Of a DNA stretch of 30,165 nucleotides, positions 19,491-29,655 are shown one piece after another (the stretch's first letter is position 1; each line of letters begins with the position of its first letter). The position numbers and the translations under genes are program-made. The notes beneath the pieces were generated by a model. The model ran no database searches, was not told the DNA's origin, and saw only the letters and a list, made by a program, of their open reading frames with translations. The DNA is from Gnetum montanum. Taxonomy: Eukaryota > Streptophyta > Gnetopsida > Gnetales > Gnetaceae. The stretch lies in assembly GCA_015680685.1 (NCBI GenBank), contig MNCI01005853.1:1-30165 (forward strand), read 5' to 3'.

Positions 19491-19629
19491 TATTCCTATG
19501 AAACTATTGCAAAAACCACCAGAAAAAAGTCAAGCCACACCTATTTTAATGAATTTAATATGCACAAATATAAGGAAAGCAATGCCATAAAATTTTTCCT
19601 AAGTATGCACATGTAAAGAAACTAAGCAT
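19491..19629. other. Upstream of family-2 RT, no clear domain
   Basis: The region where protease and Gag would be expected is replaced after about 140 bases by repeat-type sequence. No protease motif is seen. Confidence 0.35.
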
Positions 19630-19760
19630 GTTTGTGTTGATTTTAGGCCTTGGTAGGACATGAGTATGCCAATTTAAGATCTTAGCATATTGTGGCATGC
19701 TAGTTTAAGGTCTTAGTGGACTATAAATGTGCTAGATGTGTCATTTATGATAAGGATTGG
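19630..19760. repeat. Isolated block of the family-2 pol-LTR tandem repeat
   Basis: Three degenerate units (GCCAATTTAAGATCTTAG, GCTAGTTTAAGGTCTTAG) in the same orientation as at 17691-18130. Their position on the far side of pol shows rearrangement. Confidence 0.65.
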
Positions 19761-20120
19761 CACATTGGAGAAGTGACATTAGCCTGGGTGTTCACTAGGT
19801 AGTCATAAAAATCAAAAATTTTGCTAAGTCACTAGACTGTAAGAAAAAATTAAAAAATTTTCGAAGTCTAGGTGACTATGCTCTTCACTGTGCAAACAAT
19901 GTTGAGTGTAGTACTAGGGTTGGTAAATCATTAAGTGGTCTTGGGGGTTATAAAAGTGTGTTTTTCCATGGGTAAGTTTGACATTTTCAAAATTACAAAA
20001 TGTAAAGTTTAGAGCATAGACTTGTTGTTGGTGTAGTGCGCTGCTAGTATAGAGTGTAGTTGCTATCAAGATTATGCACTAAAGTGGATTACTACATCCT
20101 AGATTGGTGAATGTGGACAA
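19761..20120. repeat. Family-2 LTR-like fragment with GACTATGCT...GTGTAGT motifs
   Basis: Inverted GACTATGCT/AGTGTAGT words at 19872-19917 and AGAGCATAG...AGAGTGTAGT at 20011-20063 echo the palindrome zone of LTR copy A. Too diverged to align in full. Confidence 0.45.
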
Positions 20121-21279
20121 GGGAGAATAAGGACTGGGCCACTTGCTGCAGGGACATATGGAGGAGAGGAGGACACCACCATCTACCAGGTACATAATTA
20201 TGCTATTCCTCTTGCCATTTTTTCATCTTTTATTGTTGCTTGCACTTGAGGATTTTTGGAAAAGTATGTTGGCAATGCCCTACTATGGTAAGGGCCACCA
20301 CTGTCATGGTTGTTTCAACCACCATAGCTGAGAGAGAGGGTGTGCATGATTGCAAAGGGGTTTTTTAGCAATGAGGGTTTTGCCTTGGTTGTGTGGATGA
20401 GGTGCATGAGTTGTGAGGGTTTTAGAGGTTTGTAGCTATGGCGACTACTAGTGAAACCACCAATGAAGAAGCCATGGGCTACCATTAGGGCAACACATGG
20501 GGTTGTTGGTTTGTATGGTTTTCTTGACATGGGAGCTTTGCTGGAGCACGAAGGGTTACTACAATTTTTTTTCTTTTTTTTTGCTATATTGTTTTTTGCT
20601 AATGAAGTTGGGAGTAGGGTAGGGGGCCATGACGTGTCAAGGGCTATAGGGAGCTATGGCGTTGTAGTTGTAGAATCAAGGGCTTCACACAAGAGGTGTG
20701 TCATAGTGCAGTTGAGTGGCTAGGGTTGCTATAGTGGTTTTGGCAGTGGTGGGAGGGGGGCTAGAAGGGTTCTATAAATTTATTATTTTAGCTTATTTTT
20801 CATGTAGGGTAAGGATGATGGTGCTAATGGAAACTAAGGATAGCTTGCCATAGGGTAGAGATGACAAGGGGTTGTAGAGGCATTGTGCCCTGTGGCATGG
20901 TTGCAGGGATTACAAGGGTGCACAATTTTGGACCATGTTTTTTGCCCCTTCTTTTTTTCATCTTATGAGAAAAAATATTTTAAAAATTTGGTAGGGCTGG
21001 TGCAAGGCATGGTGCAAGGATTGTGAATGGTTACATCCACAAGGACCATGGCTATGATGAGTGCCTAGTGCATGCTTCTTCCTGTGATGGTGGGAGATGC
21101 AAGCAACATGGGATGTGGTGGGGCAAAATGTGCACAACATTGTGGTAGGGCACAATGCATGGAGAGAGAATTCAAGCAGTAGCCGAGACCTTGCTCCTTG
21201 TAGGCCACAACTAGGACTATGCTCCCTATCATAGAGCTGTAGTTGATGCCAAGTGTTCATCGAAATGTTGCTTGTCTAA
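20121..21279. other. Unassigned segment with higher G content
   Basis: G-rich on the plus strand relative to its surroundings, with many GGTGG and CATGG words. Open frames on both strands (20143-20331, 20451-20723 plus; 20315-20530, 20958-21260 minus) are short, mutually overlapping and without motifs. I see no gene, RNA or transposase signal. Confidence 0.3.
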
Positions 21280-21520
21280 TACTTAGTTTTTATTGTGACT
21301 ACACTCTATGGAGAGCATAGTTAGGAGTTAGAAGTTTTTCCAACTTGGGACTACGCTCTCCAATTTTCTAGAGCATAGTCAGGGTGAACCAGAGATAGAA
21401 AAAATTATACTATTTTTTGACTACACTCTCCACCAAGGCAATTTAGAGTTAGAAAAAAATTTTCTACTTCTAGACTACGTTGCTTAGAGTTACAAGGATT
21501 TTGAAAATTTTTTGTAAATT
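21280..21520. repeat. Second family-2 palindrome-zone fragment
   Basis: GACTACACTC...GAGCATAGT at 21298-21321, GACTACGCTC...GAGCATAGTC at 21350-21380 and GACTACACTC at 21419-21428, separated by 'TTAGAAAAAA' words as in LTR copy A. Confidence 0.55.
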
Positions 21521-21539
21521 ATACTCAAAGCTAAACTTG

Positions 21540-21745
21540 CAAAATGTGATAATGTGAAGAATGCTAAACTTGTAACCTATGGATTGTGATAATGGAAAAT
21601 TGCCAAAACATACAAACTATAATGATGCTAACAATGCTAACTATGTTAACCGTAATGATGCTAAAACTATGAAGATTACAAACTATATTGATGCTAAACA
21701 TGTGAATCGATGTAAAATAAGATGCTAATCTTATGCAAAACATGG
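21540..21745. repeat. Degenerate tandem repeat, about 66-70 bp period
   Basis: The block beginning TACAAACTATAATGATGCTA (21611) recurs at 21677 (TACAAACTATATTGATGCTA). A looser version with GATAATGTG and AATGCTAAAC precedes them from about 21545. A (TA)n/(CATATA)n microsatellite follows at 21823-21847. Confidence 0.6.
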
Positions 21746-21970
21746 TGTACCCCAATGATTACTAGGCACATCAAATGTATTTGTTGACATACTATACTCA
21801 TGGGGTCTAGGGGGTTCTTAAGATATATACATATATACATATATATTTGCTAATCTATGCTATGTTATGCTAATTTTGCTAAGCTTAACTTAATATATTT
21901 AATCAACGTTTACATCGAATGTATGTATACTAACACTTCATTTGTTGCTTTGTGGTTGCCAGGTGCTACT
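21746..21970. other. AT-rich spacer
   Basis: Contains the TATACATATATACATATATA microsatellite (21823-21847) and GCTAA/GCTATG words. It ends in TGCCAG at about 21957-21962, a possible splice acceptor before the phosphatase-like exon. Confidence 0.4.
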
Positions 21971-22640
21971 GAAGCCCATCCTAGTTTTTGTGGAGCTTGT
22001 GGGCATTCTATGTTGCATGAGTGAGCCTATTCCTAACACACTTGCACTAGATATGCATGTGGACCATCAGGTAGTGTGGTTTTATTTAGGGGTACATGAG
22101 TTCCTAGCATTCATGCTATAGCACTTTAGTATCATAATGTGGTCACACTTAGTAGTGGAGGCTGCCAACACCATCATAGAGATATTGTTTCCTAGGGCTA
22201 ACCAAGACATCTTGAGGTTTATGTTTGATGAGCCCACTACTAGTGATGATGGAGTAAGTAGTTTACTAAGAGGCCCTAGGGATGCTCTTCCCTTATCCAA
22301 GATTTGGTAGATGATAGGGTTTAGTTGCTACAATAAGAGAAACATCCTCTTTGTTGCTCTGTGCTTGCACACCTTATTTCAAAATCCACCTCGAATGGTA
22401 TATTATGATGAAGGATAAGTGCTCTTATAGCTTTTGCAATTTATTTTTACTATTGGCCCATACTAAGTTTACTAACTACTCATGCTTGTTACCAGATTCA
22501 AAGTTGATGAGTGGGGCCTAGATGATGAGATGGATGCTCTAGCATTGACTCGGACTACCTTAGAAGTATTCTTGTCGAGTGCAAATGTCTAAGTTATGCT
22601 TGAGCAAGTGGGATATGATCTAGGGGCCTACCCCACCTAG
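21971..22640 (+). pseudogene. FCP1/NIF-type (HAD) phosphatase domain fragment
   Basis: The plus-strand frame from 21971 to about 22417 follows the FCP1/NLI-interacting-factor domain in order and spacing: ILVFVELVGILC (family LVxDLNGxLC), LGVHEFLAF (LRPGxxEFL), HFSIIMWSH (IWSS/T block), ILRFMFDEPTTSDD (LLFxWDQ block), LPLSKIW (LKxLSKIW), NILFVALCL (NTLLVDDSP) and FQNPPRMVYY (NPPH). This domain normally dephosphorylates phosphoserine, for example in the RNA polymerase II tail. Both catalytic motifs are broken: DxD/N reads E-L-V, and VDDS reads VALC. Two in-frame stops replace codons before HFSII and after LSKIW. After an intron-like gap (22418-22497, acceptor TTACCAG) a second exon reads LDDEMDALALTRTTLEVFLS then SANVxVMLEQ, fitting the post-domain helix. 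It is a decayed gene fragment. Confidence 0.65.
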
Positions 22641-23480
22641 TACCCAAGGGCATACAAGTAGTGCAAGATCCAATGCTGGCTAGATAAGGAGTTGACTACT
22701 AGTGAGCTCAACATGGATACCACGACCTCCATCCCATACTCTATTTGTACCACATAAGCATTTACTATTTGGCTCTTATACTTTTTGATGCGTTTGTTGA
22801 TTTTACTTTGCATAGTATTAATGTTGTTTTATCTTGTTTGCAGTGATAGTTACCTTGGCTGAGGTGATGATTGTCACCACAGACCATACTGAAGCCACCC
22901 TCATCATGAAATATGATGATATAGAGGATGCTTAGCATTAGTTTCCTGACCAGGCCTCAGATGAACTAACCACTAGGCTCATGCATGCTAGTTTGATGGA
23001 CCTATTCTTGGCCCTTAGCCAAAGCATTTTAGAGGTTGAAATGATCATGATCATTGACTCCTTTAGTAGTGATGTCAAGTATTTTGTTACTCAGGTATGC
23101 AGTGTGAGGGTAGTGGTAGAACTCAGCGAGGCCTTCTTTGTTGAACTCTTTGGAATCCATATTGATGGCCCATTGGTCATTAATAAGGCCAATAGGGAGG
23201 TAGACTATAGAGGAAGATTGAGGACTAGTTGGGGGCCACTTGATCTCACAAGGGCATACCCATCAAGGACATGTTGGTGCTTGAGGTCCAAGAGCTCTGC
23301 CCTCTCTTTCATCCCTATGCCTTTCCAAAGTTGCTCTCCCAAGGAAAAAACCTTGCGGTGGAGTAAGCACAAGTGATGAAAGAAGTGCTACAAGAAGGCA
23401 CAAGATCTAACTGGGCTACCTACAATGCCACAGGCTTGCATGTAGAGATTATCAGGTTGTGGTTCAACCTCCAGGCAAGG
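22641..23480 (+). pseudogene. Downstream exons of the phosphatase-like fragment, unidentified
   Basis: The coherent plus-strand frame continues as AYPTxYPRAYK and CKIQCWLDKELTTSELNMD. It is followed by an intron-like stretch with a T-rich end and TTTGCAG acceptor (about 22843-22848), then VIVTLAEVMIVTTDHTEA. A 131-codon open piece (22981-23376) includes LALSQSILEVEMIMIIDSFS and SEAFFVELFGIHIDGPLVI. A frame change leads to VLEVQELCPLFHPYAFPKL and ends in NWATYNATGLHVEIIRLWF just before 23490. The texture is that of a spliced gene, but I do not recognise the domain. It could belong to the phosphatase fragment or be a separate captured gene. It ends abruptly at family-2 gag. Confidence 0.4.
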
Positions 23481-23484
23481 TCTC

Positions 23485-23660
23485 ACGTTCATTTCATGTT
23501 CTTTGCAAGATAGTTGTTGTAGCGATTAAAAATGTCAATGGATGGAACACTGAGAGGTCACCAAGCATACAACCTAACTCCAGATCTATGTGAGGGCTAT
23601 GCTAGAGTAAACAAAAGTGGGGTTCCTTGAATAGTCTGGTTGATTAGATAGGGACTTAAT
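23485..23660 (-). pseudogene. Family 2 (copy B): start of gag, truncated
   Basis: Homologous to the 10740-10930 part of copy A gag and to 26225-26400 in copy C. The stretch corresponding to KIFNHYSKY in copy A reads DIFNRYNNY here on the minus strand. The coding frame is broken by stops and stops matching copy A near 23485, where the plus-strand gene fragment begins. Confidence 0.6.
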
Positions 23661-24081
23661 CGATGTACAATAACCTTTCATAAATTTTTGTTTTAAATAC
23701 GTTGTGTATAAGTTAAGTGATAAGCGACAAATGTAAACTGATTGAGAATAATGCAAAATATGAAAATATAAAAACAAAATGAAACAAGATTGAGTGAGAA
23801 GGTGCACTGTCCCAAGATCAGGAAATCTAATCTTTGTTTGGTTGAAGGTGTACAATTGATGCATAGTGTGGACAGGCATAACTTACAATGACGCAGTATG
23901 GTCACAGATCCTTGAACTACTGTCAAAAACTTGCTAATAGGAACCTTCTTCTTGCTAGTCTCTTTGCCAAAGCTAATCACCAGAAAGCTAAAATGCAAAA
24001 ATGCCAAATGCTAATCTTCAAAGCCAACTACCAGAAAGGTGATTCTCCAAAAGCAAACCTTTTGAACATTGTTCGCCAGGG

Positions 24082-24089
24082 TATTTATA
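24082..24089 (-). promoter_or_regulatory. TATA box of family 2 LTR copy B
   Basis: TATAAATA on the minus strand in the CCTATAAATACCC context shared by all three copies. Confidence 0.75.
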
Positions 24090-24159
24090 GGGGGAGGAGT
24101 GGCAGAAAAATTTGGTTTGGATGCCACATGTCCTGGGTCCCACAGAATGCAAATGTGAC

Positions 24160-25400
24160 TATGCTATGCTACTGTGTAATGCTGAATGTAAAGCCTACTA
24201 TGCTATGACCATAACATTGAAACTGCATGTGCCAGAATCTAGTGAATTGCCATGTTTGTTACAAGGAATGCCAATATTGAATGCAAAGTGGACCCTGTGC
24301 TCTAGGACTATGTCTTCCCTAGTTTGGCAAGAAAGGTCAAGTGTATGAACAACTTTGGTGATAGTCAGGGGGTTAAAAACAAAGAAAACTTGCTAATTTT
24401 TTCCATTGAAGAGATGTCTGGATGAGAGTAACCATTGCAAACAAATTCTAGAGCTAGCCAAAGATGTCTTGGGGCTTCCATGCGAGTGTTATGTTGCTTA
24501 CGCTGCCCAACATATTGGCATAGCATAAACATCTACACGCTATGCTTTGCTATGCTGCGTAGCATATCCACTAGTTTTGAAAGAAGTCTTGCATGAAAGA
24601 TAAGAAAACCTGTATGAGGCCTAGCAAGGTAAGTAGTTGCTACAATTGACAACCCTATCTTCCATGTTCAAGGGTCCTGGGACCTGCTGAGTTCATTCTT
24701 GAGATGCTTTGGTGCTTTGTGCCCTTGCTACACTGTGCTATGCTATGTAGTGTAGCACAACGTAGCAGCCATTGTGACATGAATTCTTGTATGATTTGTC
24801 CAGAAACTTTACTTGGGGCATGAGGAAAAAGTAGGACAGTCAGTCTTGGAGGCCGAAGTATGGCCAAGTGCAATTCTCTTACTGGAACTACTTGGCAGAG
24901 GACCTTCGTGCATTCTATCCCAGCTATGTTGTGCTACACTGCGTATCATAGCACAATGTAGCACCCTGTGTTGCTTGGATTCTAACTCATTTTAGTGTAG
25001 CACAATGTAGCATCCTATGTTTCTTGGATTCTAACACATTTTGCAAACATTTTATCACAATGTGATGATCATGTCCTAGCATGATGGCAAAACAAGCATG
25101 CTTGATGGGTAGGGTAGGGTCAAACACATTCACTTTGCCAAAATTAGTCTGTGCGGAAGCATTGTGATAATAGAACCCTGCTATGCTGTGCTACCCTGTG
25201 TAGTGTAGCACAACATAGCACTCAAATGAAGAATAATTTTGGCAAGATTTGTCACATTTTTTATACATCATGTTTTTCATGCATCAAGGATGAAGTGAGG
25301 CAGATGTCCTAGAAGGTTGAGTTGTTGTCAATATGCATCTTTGGTGCTCGATCAGTCTTCTCAAGGCCTGCTATGCTGTGCAGTGTAGTAGGTCTCATAG
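24160..25400. repeat. Array of TGCTATGCT-type palindromes in LTR copy B
   Basis: At least six imperfect palindromes, 25-46 bases each, spaced 150-370 bases apart: about 24166-24205, 24535-24568, 24725-24770, 24922-24963, 25179-25220 and 25369-25391. The best one has arms TGCTATGCTGTGCTAC (25179-25194) and GTAGCACAACATAGCA (25205-25220), matching at 15 of 16 positions. 'GAAAACTTGCCAAACTATT' words recur between them. Confidence 0.8.
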
Positions 25401-26224
25401 TTTGAAAACTTGCCAAACTATTTCACTCATCCTGAAGATCTTCAACAACCCATAGCATGGTCCCTGGGTAGACCGTCAGCCAAGTCAAGTGTCAGGCTAG
25501 GCAAGCTAGAGGGTGTAGCAAGCCTGTCAGCATGGGAGATAGAAAATTTGCCAAACTACACGGTCTACCTCTAGTGAATCTTTCATGCAAACCAGCCTTG
25601 TGGCTGGGTGCTATGTTAACTGTGTTGCAGAGGATGGAAGGTAGGCTCGAAAATGGCTTTGTAGGCATTAGGAATTCTAAGGTTCCATATTGTTTACATG
25701 GTCCAATGTGACACCATGCTTGTAGAGATCCTTGCCCAAATTTTGGGATTGCTGAATCATGAGAGTCCCAAAATTTATGGTGTTTTAATGGCCCCTCTTT
25801 GTTGATGTTTGGAGAATTTTCCTGAGAGACGTTGACAAAGAATATGAAACACCATGAAGAACTAGATACCAACATCACTCTTCAGTGCCTTCATTGACCA
25901 CGCTTCACTACGTTTGAGAGTGCCTGGAGGGCGATGTAGGATAAGGGAGGTAAGGAATGGATTTAAGGAAATAGGTTCGGGGAAGGAAAAAATGCAACAC
26001 CTTGAAAAACTGTTGCCATAGTGTGATCCCTCATCAAAGTGCTTATGAGTGAGTTAGCAAGCATGGGTGTCTTGCTTTGTTGGCCTTTGACCTCTCACCG
26101 GAGTGCTTAGAGATGGTCGAAGCGATTGTAAAGAAGTTGGTGTGCCATTCATTTTAGGAACTTGTCTTTTTTTTTTTGAGATTTTCGACTCCTTTTACAT
26201 TTTTGTGCTTTTCCTTTGCTATAT

Positions 26225-26400
26225 GTAGCGATTGAAAATGTCAATGGCTAGAAAACACCGAGAGGTCATCGGTCATGACAGTATTAACCTTGGATCTGCG
26301 CAAGGGCCATGCTAGATAAAGCAGAACCGGGGTGCCCTAAACAGTCTGGTCGATCATATAGGGACTTAGTCAGTGTTAATATAACCTTTCATAAATAGAT
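26225..26400 (-). pseudogene. Family 2 (copy C): start of gag, truncated
   Basis: Aligns base by base with copy A gag 10740-10930 and copy B 23495-23660, including the shared TGTAGYGATTGAAAAT word (plus-strand reading). It breaks off after about 60 codons, where copy B LTR sequence begins. It carries in-frame stops. Confidence 0.6.
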
Positions 26401-26861
26401 AATTTGAAAATGATATTTCTAGCATAAAATGATAACTTTAAATGCAAAAGGGATAGAAAACAATGTAAAAATGCAATGATAAGCAAGAAAACAAAGTAAA
26501 ATGCAGTTAGGAAAATGCACCGCTTCAAGATTATGACTTCACTCTGTCAAGATAAATACATTTGGTTGCGTGACGTTGGGGGGCGCAGAGATCCCAAAGG
26601 TAACTAGGATGTCCAGAGCAAGAAAAATGTATGCTTGAACATGAACTTAGTATTCAACAATGAAAAATGCTATGAGGATATCAGGAAAGAGAAAAACAAA
26701 ATTCCAAACAAGAATGCCAGCTATTCACAGTGTCAAACAAGATGTTTACAATGCTTAGGAATGCAATGCTAAAGTTTTGCTTGCTTGCCAACCAATTCAC
26801 TTGCCAGCCATCCAACCGAAAAGATTGAAAAAAGGATCCTCATGAGCATTGCTCATTGGGG

Positions 26862-26869
26862 TATTTATA
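26862..26869 (-). promoter_or_regulatory. TATA box of family 2 LTR copy C
   Basis: TATAAATA on the minus strand in the shared context CCTATAAATACCC. Confidence 0.75.
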
Positions 26870-27089
26870 GGACCAAGGGCACATGAAAGATGCAATTTGG
26901 ATGCCATGTGCCCTAGGCCTATGTTGACTTGTCTATGCTACATGGGCATGCGTGACCATTGGATGTGCATGTCCATTGGAAGAGCTTGCCATGCTGTAAT
27001 TTTTGAACCTGCCACACTATAATTGCACCATCAGAGTTTGGAGATGTGTGCCAATGGTGCAATTAGGTGAAGTGCATTGATGTGGCATA

Positions 27090-27745
27090 ACAGTCTGCTA
27101 TGTCATGCCATGCTTTGTAGGGTAGCTTGTGGGTGTAGCGTGGCAACTTGTTACACCATGCTATGCTATGCAACGTAGCTTAGTGTAGCCATCAGTTCAA
27201 AGCAAAAACTTGTGTTGTGTCTTGCTGCATGTGTCGGAAAATTTTGAAGCATGCTAACTATTTATTGCATATTTGCTATGCTATGCTACACTACACTACG
27301 TAGCATAGCGTAGCAGCTAGCCTTAGTCACAAAAACTATCGCCAATCTGCAAACTTTACCTTTTGCACTATGAAACTTGCGAGCTTGCTGATCCCACCCT
27401 TTGAGATGCCTTTTGTTGCTCCAGTATAGTTGCTACGCTATGCTATGCTACGTAGCGTAGCAACCAACATGACCTACTTATTGCTAAGTTTTCTATTTTC
27501 TGGTGAAGGATCCATTGCTAAAGAACTTAGAGTTGAGCGAAGCAACTATTTTCGAAGGTTAGAGGTGGTAACTTAGTGCAATTGAAAATTACTAAGTAGG
27601 TTGAGCCTTCCTGCCTTACTCTTGCTACGCTAGGCCACACTGCATAGCATAACACCTTGTCTTGCAATAATTTATGGTTGACTACTTGAACAACTTTCTC
27701 CCAAAGCTTGCTACGCTATATAGCATTGCATAGCGTAGCAAAATC
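27090..27745. repeat. Array of TGCTACGCTA palindromes in LTR copy C
   Basis: At least four well-formed palindromes. 27429-27464 has perfect 12-base arms GTTGCTACGCTA/TAGCGTAGCAAC. 27708-27741 has perfect 12-base arms TTGCTACGCTAT/ATAGCGTAGCAA. 27275-27314 has 15-base arms with one mismatch. A weaker one is at about 27160-27190, and half-sites occur at 27096-27130 and 27618-27650. The array lies upstream of the TATA box on the minus strand. Confidence 0.85.
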
Positions 27746-29289
27746 CTTGACTAGAAAACTTGCCAAATTGTTTTGCACATTTTGAGTGCTCCTGACAACT
27801 CTCCACATCACTTCTGTGTAGGTTGTTAACTGGAAGAATTACCTAGCTATAAAATTTGCCAAACTATATAGCCTAAGGCCCAAACATCCATCTCCTGATG
27901 AATTACCGTGAAACCACCTAAATTGCAATGGCCTAGTGAAGCAAGGACACCCTGAAAAGTTGAGATGTTTCATTGGCCCCTCTTTGTTGACGTCTAGAGG
28001 ATGGGCCTGAGAGACGTTGACAAAGAATAAAAAACACCAAGAAAGACAAAACACTAACATTGTTATTTAGTGATCGTCAAGAAGTCGCTTAACTATGCTT
28101 GAGAGTGTTGCATTGGTTTTTGTGCAGGAAAAAGGCTAAGCAGGGAGGAAGGATGTTCATGAAAAGGGTAAAGATGAGGCTTAGTAGAGTCCCTCATCAG
28201 AGTGCTCGTGAGGGAGTTTTTCACATTTTCATCTTTACTTTTGCTGACCTTCGACCTCTTCATTGAAATGTTTGGAGAGGGTGATTACGAAACGACTTAC
28301 GTACCATTTGTTTTAGGCACACTTTGTTTGTGTGCATTTGAGCTTTTTCTCTCTTACAATTTTGCCTCTTGCTATTTTTCCATTTATGTTTGTGAACAAC
28401 CTTGTTGCAGGACAGGTGTTACTTTCCCAGGATGAGTTGTGTTACATCCGTATGGGGCTTTAACCTGCCTACACATGCTTCCCATGCTGCAAGTTGTGTT
28501 ACGCATGTCATGGGTTTTGCGGTTGAGCAAACAAGAGGGCTTAATAGGCATTGGAAAATCTTGTAAAAGAGGGGAGCGAGTAGAATTTGTGGGTGTAAGA
28601 AGTAAGGTAAAGGGAAGGAGTTAAGAAAGTAGGAAAAGATGTACACTTTGAAGTAGCCAAGCTAGTCAAGAAAATCACTTTACAACACTGTAGCATTTAC
28701 TACCGTGGCAAGACGCACCTTTGGTCGATGCCTTTGCAAACACGACAGAGAGCAAACCAAAAGACATAGCCATGATGCAAAATAAGGGCAAAGGTATTGC
28801 TTATTGCAGACATTTTTGAAGCTCTTGGACATCTTTTCTTATGTATGGTGTCCAAAGTAGGAAGGCCAGCAATGGCATTGGCAGCATCAGCGTGGAGGGG
28901 CTAGCGTCGAAGGAGCGGGGAGTTGCTGTGAGTGTGGATGCTCTAGAATCCCTACCAAAGGAATGCATTCTAATTTAGCTATGTGATCAGCTACCACATA
29001 GCTAAACGTCATTTGATCCCATACGCTAGCAGGGAGATGGATGGTAACAATATTGTGGCTGGGCCACAATAGTATCGGAACTCCAGCAGCAGGCACTAAC
29101 CAAGGAACTATTGTCAGGGTGATGGGCTGTGGCGATGGTAGGTCCGAGGGGTCAGTGAGATGTCATACAACAACTCCGAGGGATCAGCAAGATGCCAGGA
29201 GTAGGGGCATTGCATATGTTCTAGATCATGTTCTCATTGCATCGTGAACTACATTTTAGAACTGCAACGTCCCACCCCACGTTAGAACT

Positions 29290-29655
29290 GTGCATGCTCG
29301 CTTGGTGTGTACTTGGTGCAGATGCGTGTTGGGGTATGTCGTGAACCTAGTTAAGTTCTTGTTAGACCATGTGCTAGTTTAAGGTCCCAGCAGACCACTG
29401 TGCTGGTTTAAGATCCCAGCAGACCGTATGCACTAGTTTAACGTCATAGTAGATGTGCTGTGCCGGTTTTACATCATAGCAGACAAAATGTGCCAGTTTT
29501 ACATCGTAGCGGATGAGTTATACTAGTTTTACATCATAGCAGATGAGTTGTGCCAGTTTTACATCGTAGTGGATGTTGGTGAAGCTATGCCAGTTTAACA
29601 TCGTAGTGGACATTTGCTTACCTTTTCCAGTTTTATGTCATAGCAGACATTTCTT
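29290..29655. repeat. Tandem repeat between integrase and LTR, copy C
   Basis: About nine units of 28-37 bp on the pattern TGTGCCAGTTTTACATCATA plus GCAGAT/GTGGAT, the same family as 17691-18130. The units closest to integrase are the most uniform (29455-29600). Confidence 0.85.

Larger units (their letters stand above)
23661..26215 (-). mobile_element. Family 2 long LTR and leader, copy B (5'-truncated)
   Basis: Colinear with copies A and C: the T-rich tract (26168-26178), 'CTCATCAAAGTGCTTATGAG' block (26031-26050), 'CTCTTTGTTGATGT...GACAAAGAAT' (25796-25842), the palindrome array (24160-25400), TATA box (24082-24089), and the leader running to gag. The upstream part present in A and C (TTACATCC block and TGCAAGTGCTCC zone) is missing. 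Copy B is cut at about 26215, exactly where the gag start of copy C ends. Confidence 0.75.
26401..29280 (-). mobile_element. Family 2 long LTR and leader, copy C
   Basis: The most complete copy with respect to context: integrase end, tandem repeat, LTR, leader and gag start follow each other on the minus strand. Landmarks are the TTACATCC block (28440-28510), T-rich tract (28320-28400), 'CTCATCAGAGTGCTCGTGAG' (28193-28212), 'CTCTTTGTTGACGT...GACAAAGAAT' (27978-28029), the palindrome array (27090-27745), TATA box (26862-26869) and AAATGC-rich leader (26400-26530). The purine tract GTGGGGTGGGA (about 29270-29280, minus) may mark its upstream edge. Palindromes here keep TACG/CGTA cores better than in copy A. 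Confidence 0.75.

Noticed and set aside
19949-19956. Plus-strand TATAAAAG as a promoter
   Set aside because: No supporting LTR or gene structure downstream on the plus strand.
22082-22300. Minus-strand 72-codon frame
   Set aside because: It overlaps the plus-strand phosphatase-like frame, which matches a known domain in order; the minus frame matches nothing.
23493-23512. LTR terminus at the TGTAGCGATTG word shared by copies A, B and C
   Set aside because: The homologous word in copy A lies inside an open gag frame (KIFNHYSKY), so it is coding sequence, not an LTR end.
23586-24007. Two overlapping minus-strand frames (97 and 104 codons)
   Set aside because: They lie in the LTR leader and U5 region of copy B. 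They are not conserved as frames in copies A and C, apart from the gag start at the lower end.
25492-25878. 128-codon minus-strand frame, with a related 73-codon frame at 27839-28060
   Set aside because: The similarity between the two (LxFVNVSQ...NKEGPxKH) comes from homologous LTR DNA upstream of the TATA box. Copy A lacks the frame, so it is not a conserved gene.
24160-27745. CRISPR-like array
   Set aside because: The spaced palindromes vary in length and sequence, spacing is irregular (about 100-370 bp), and the context is a eukaryotic LTR with no cas genes.
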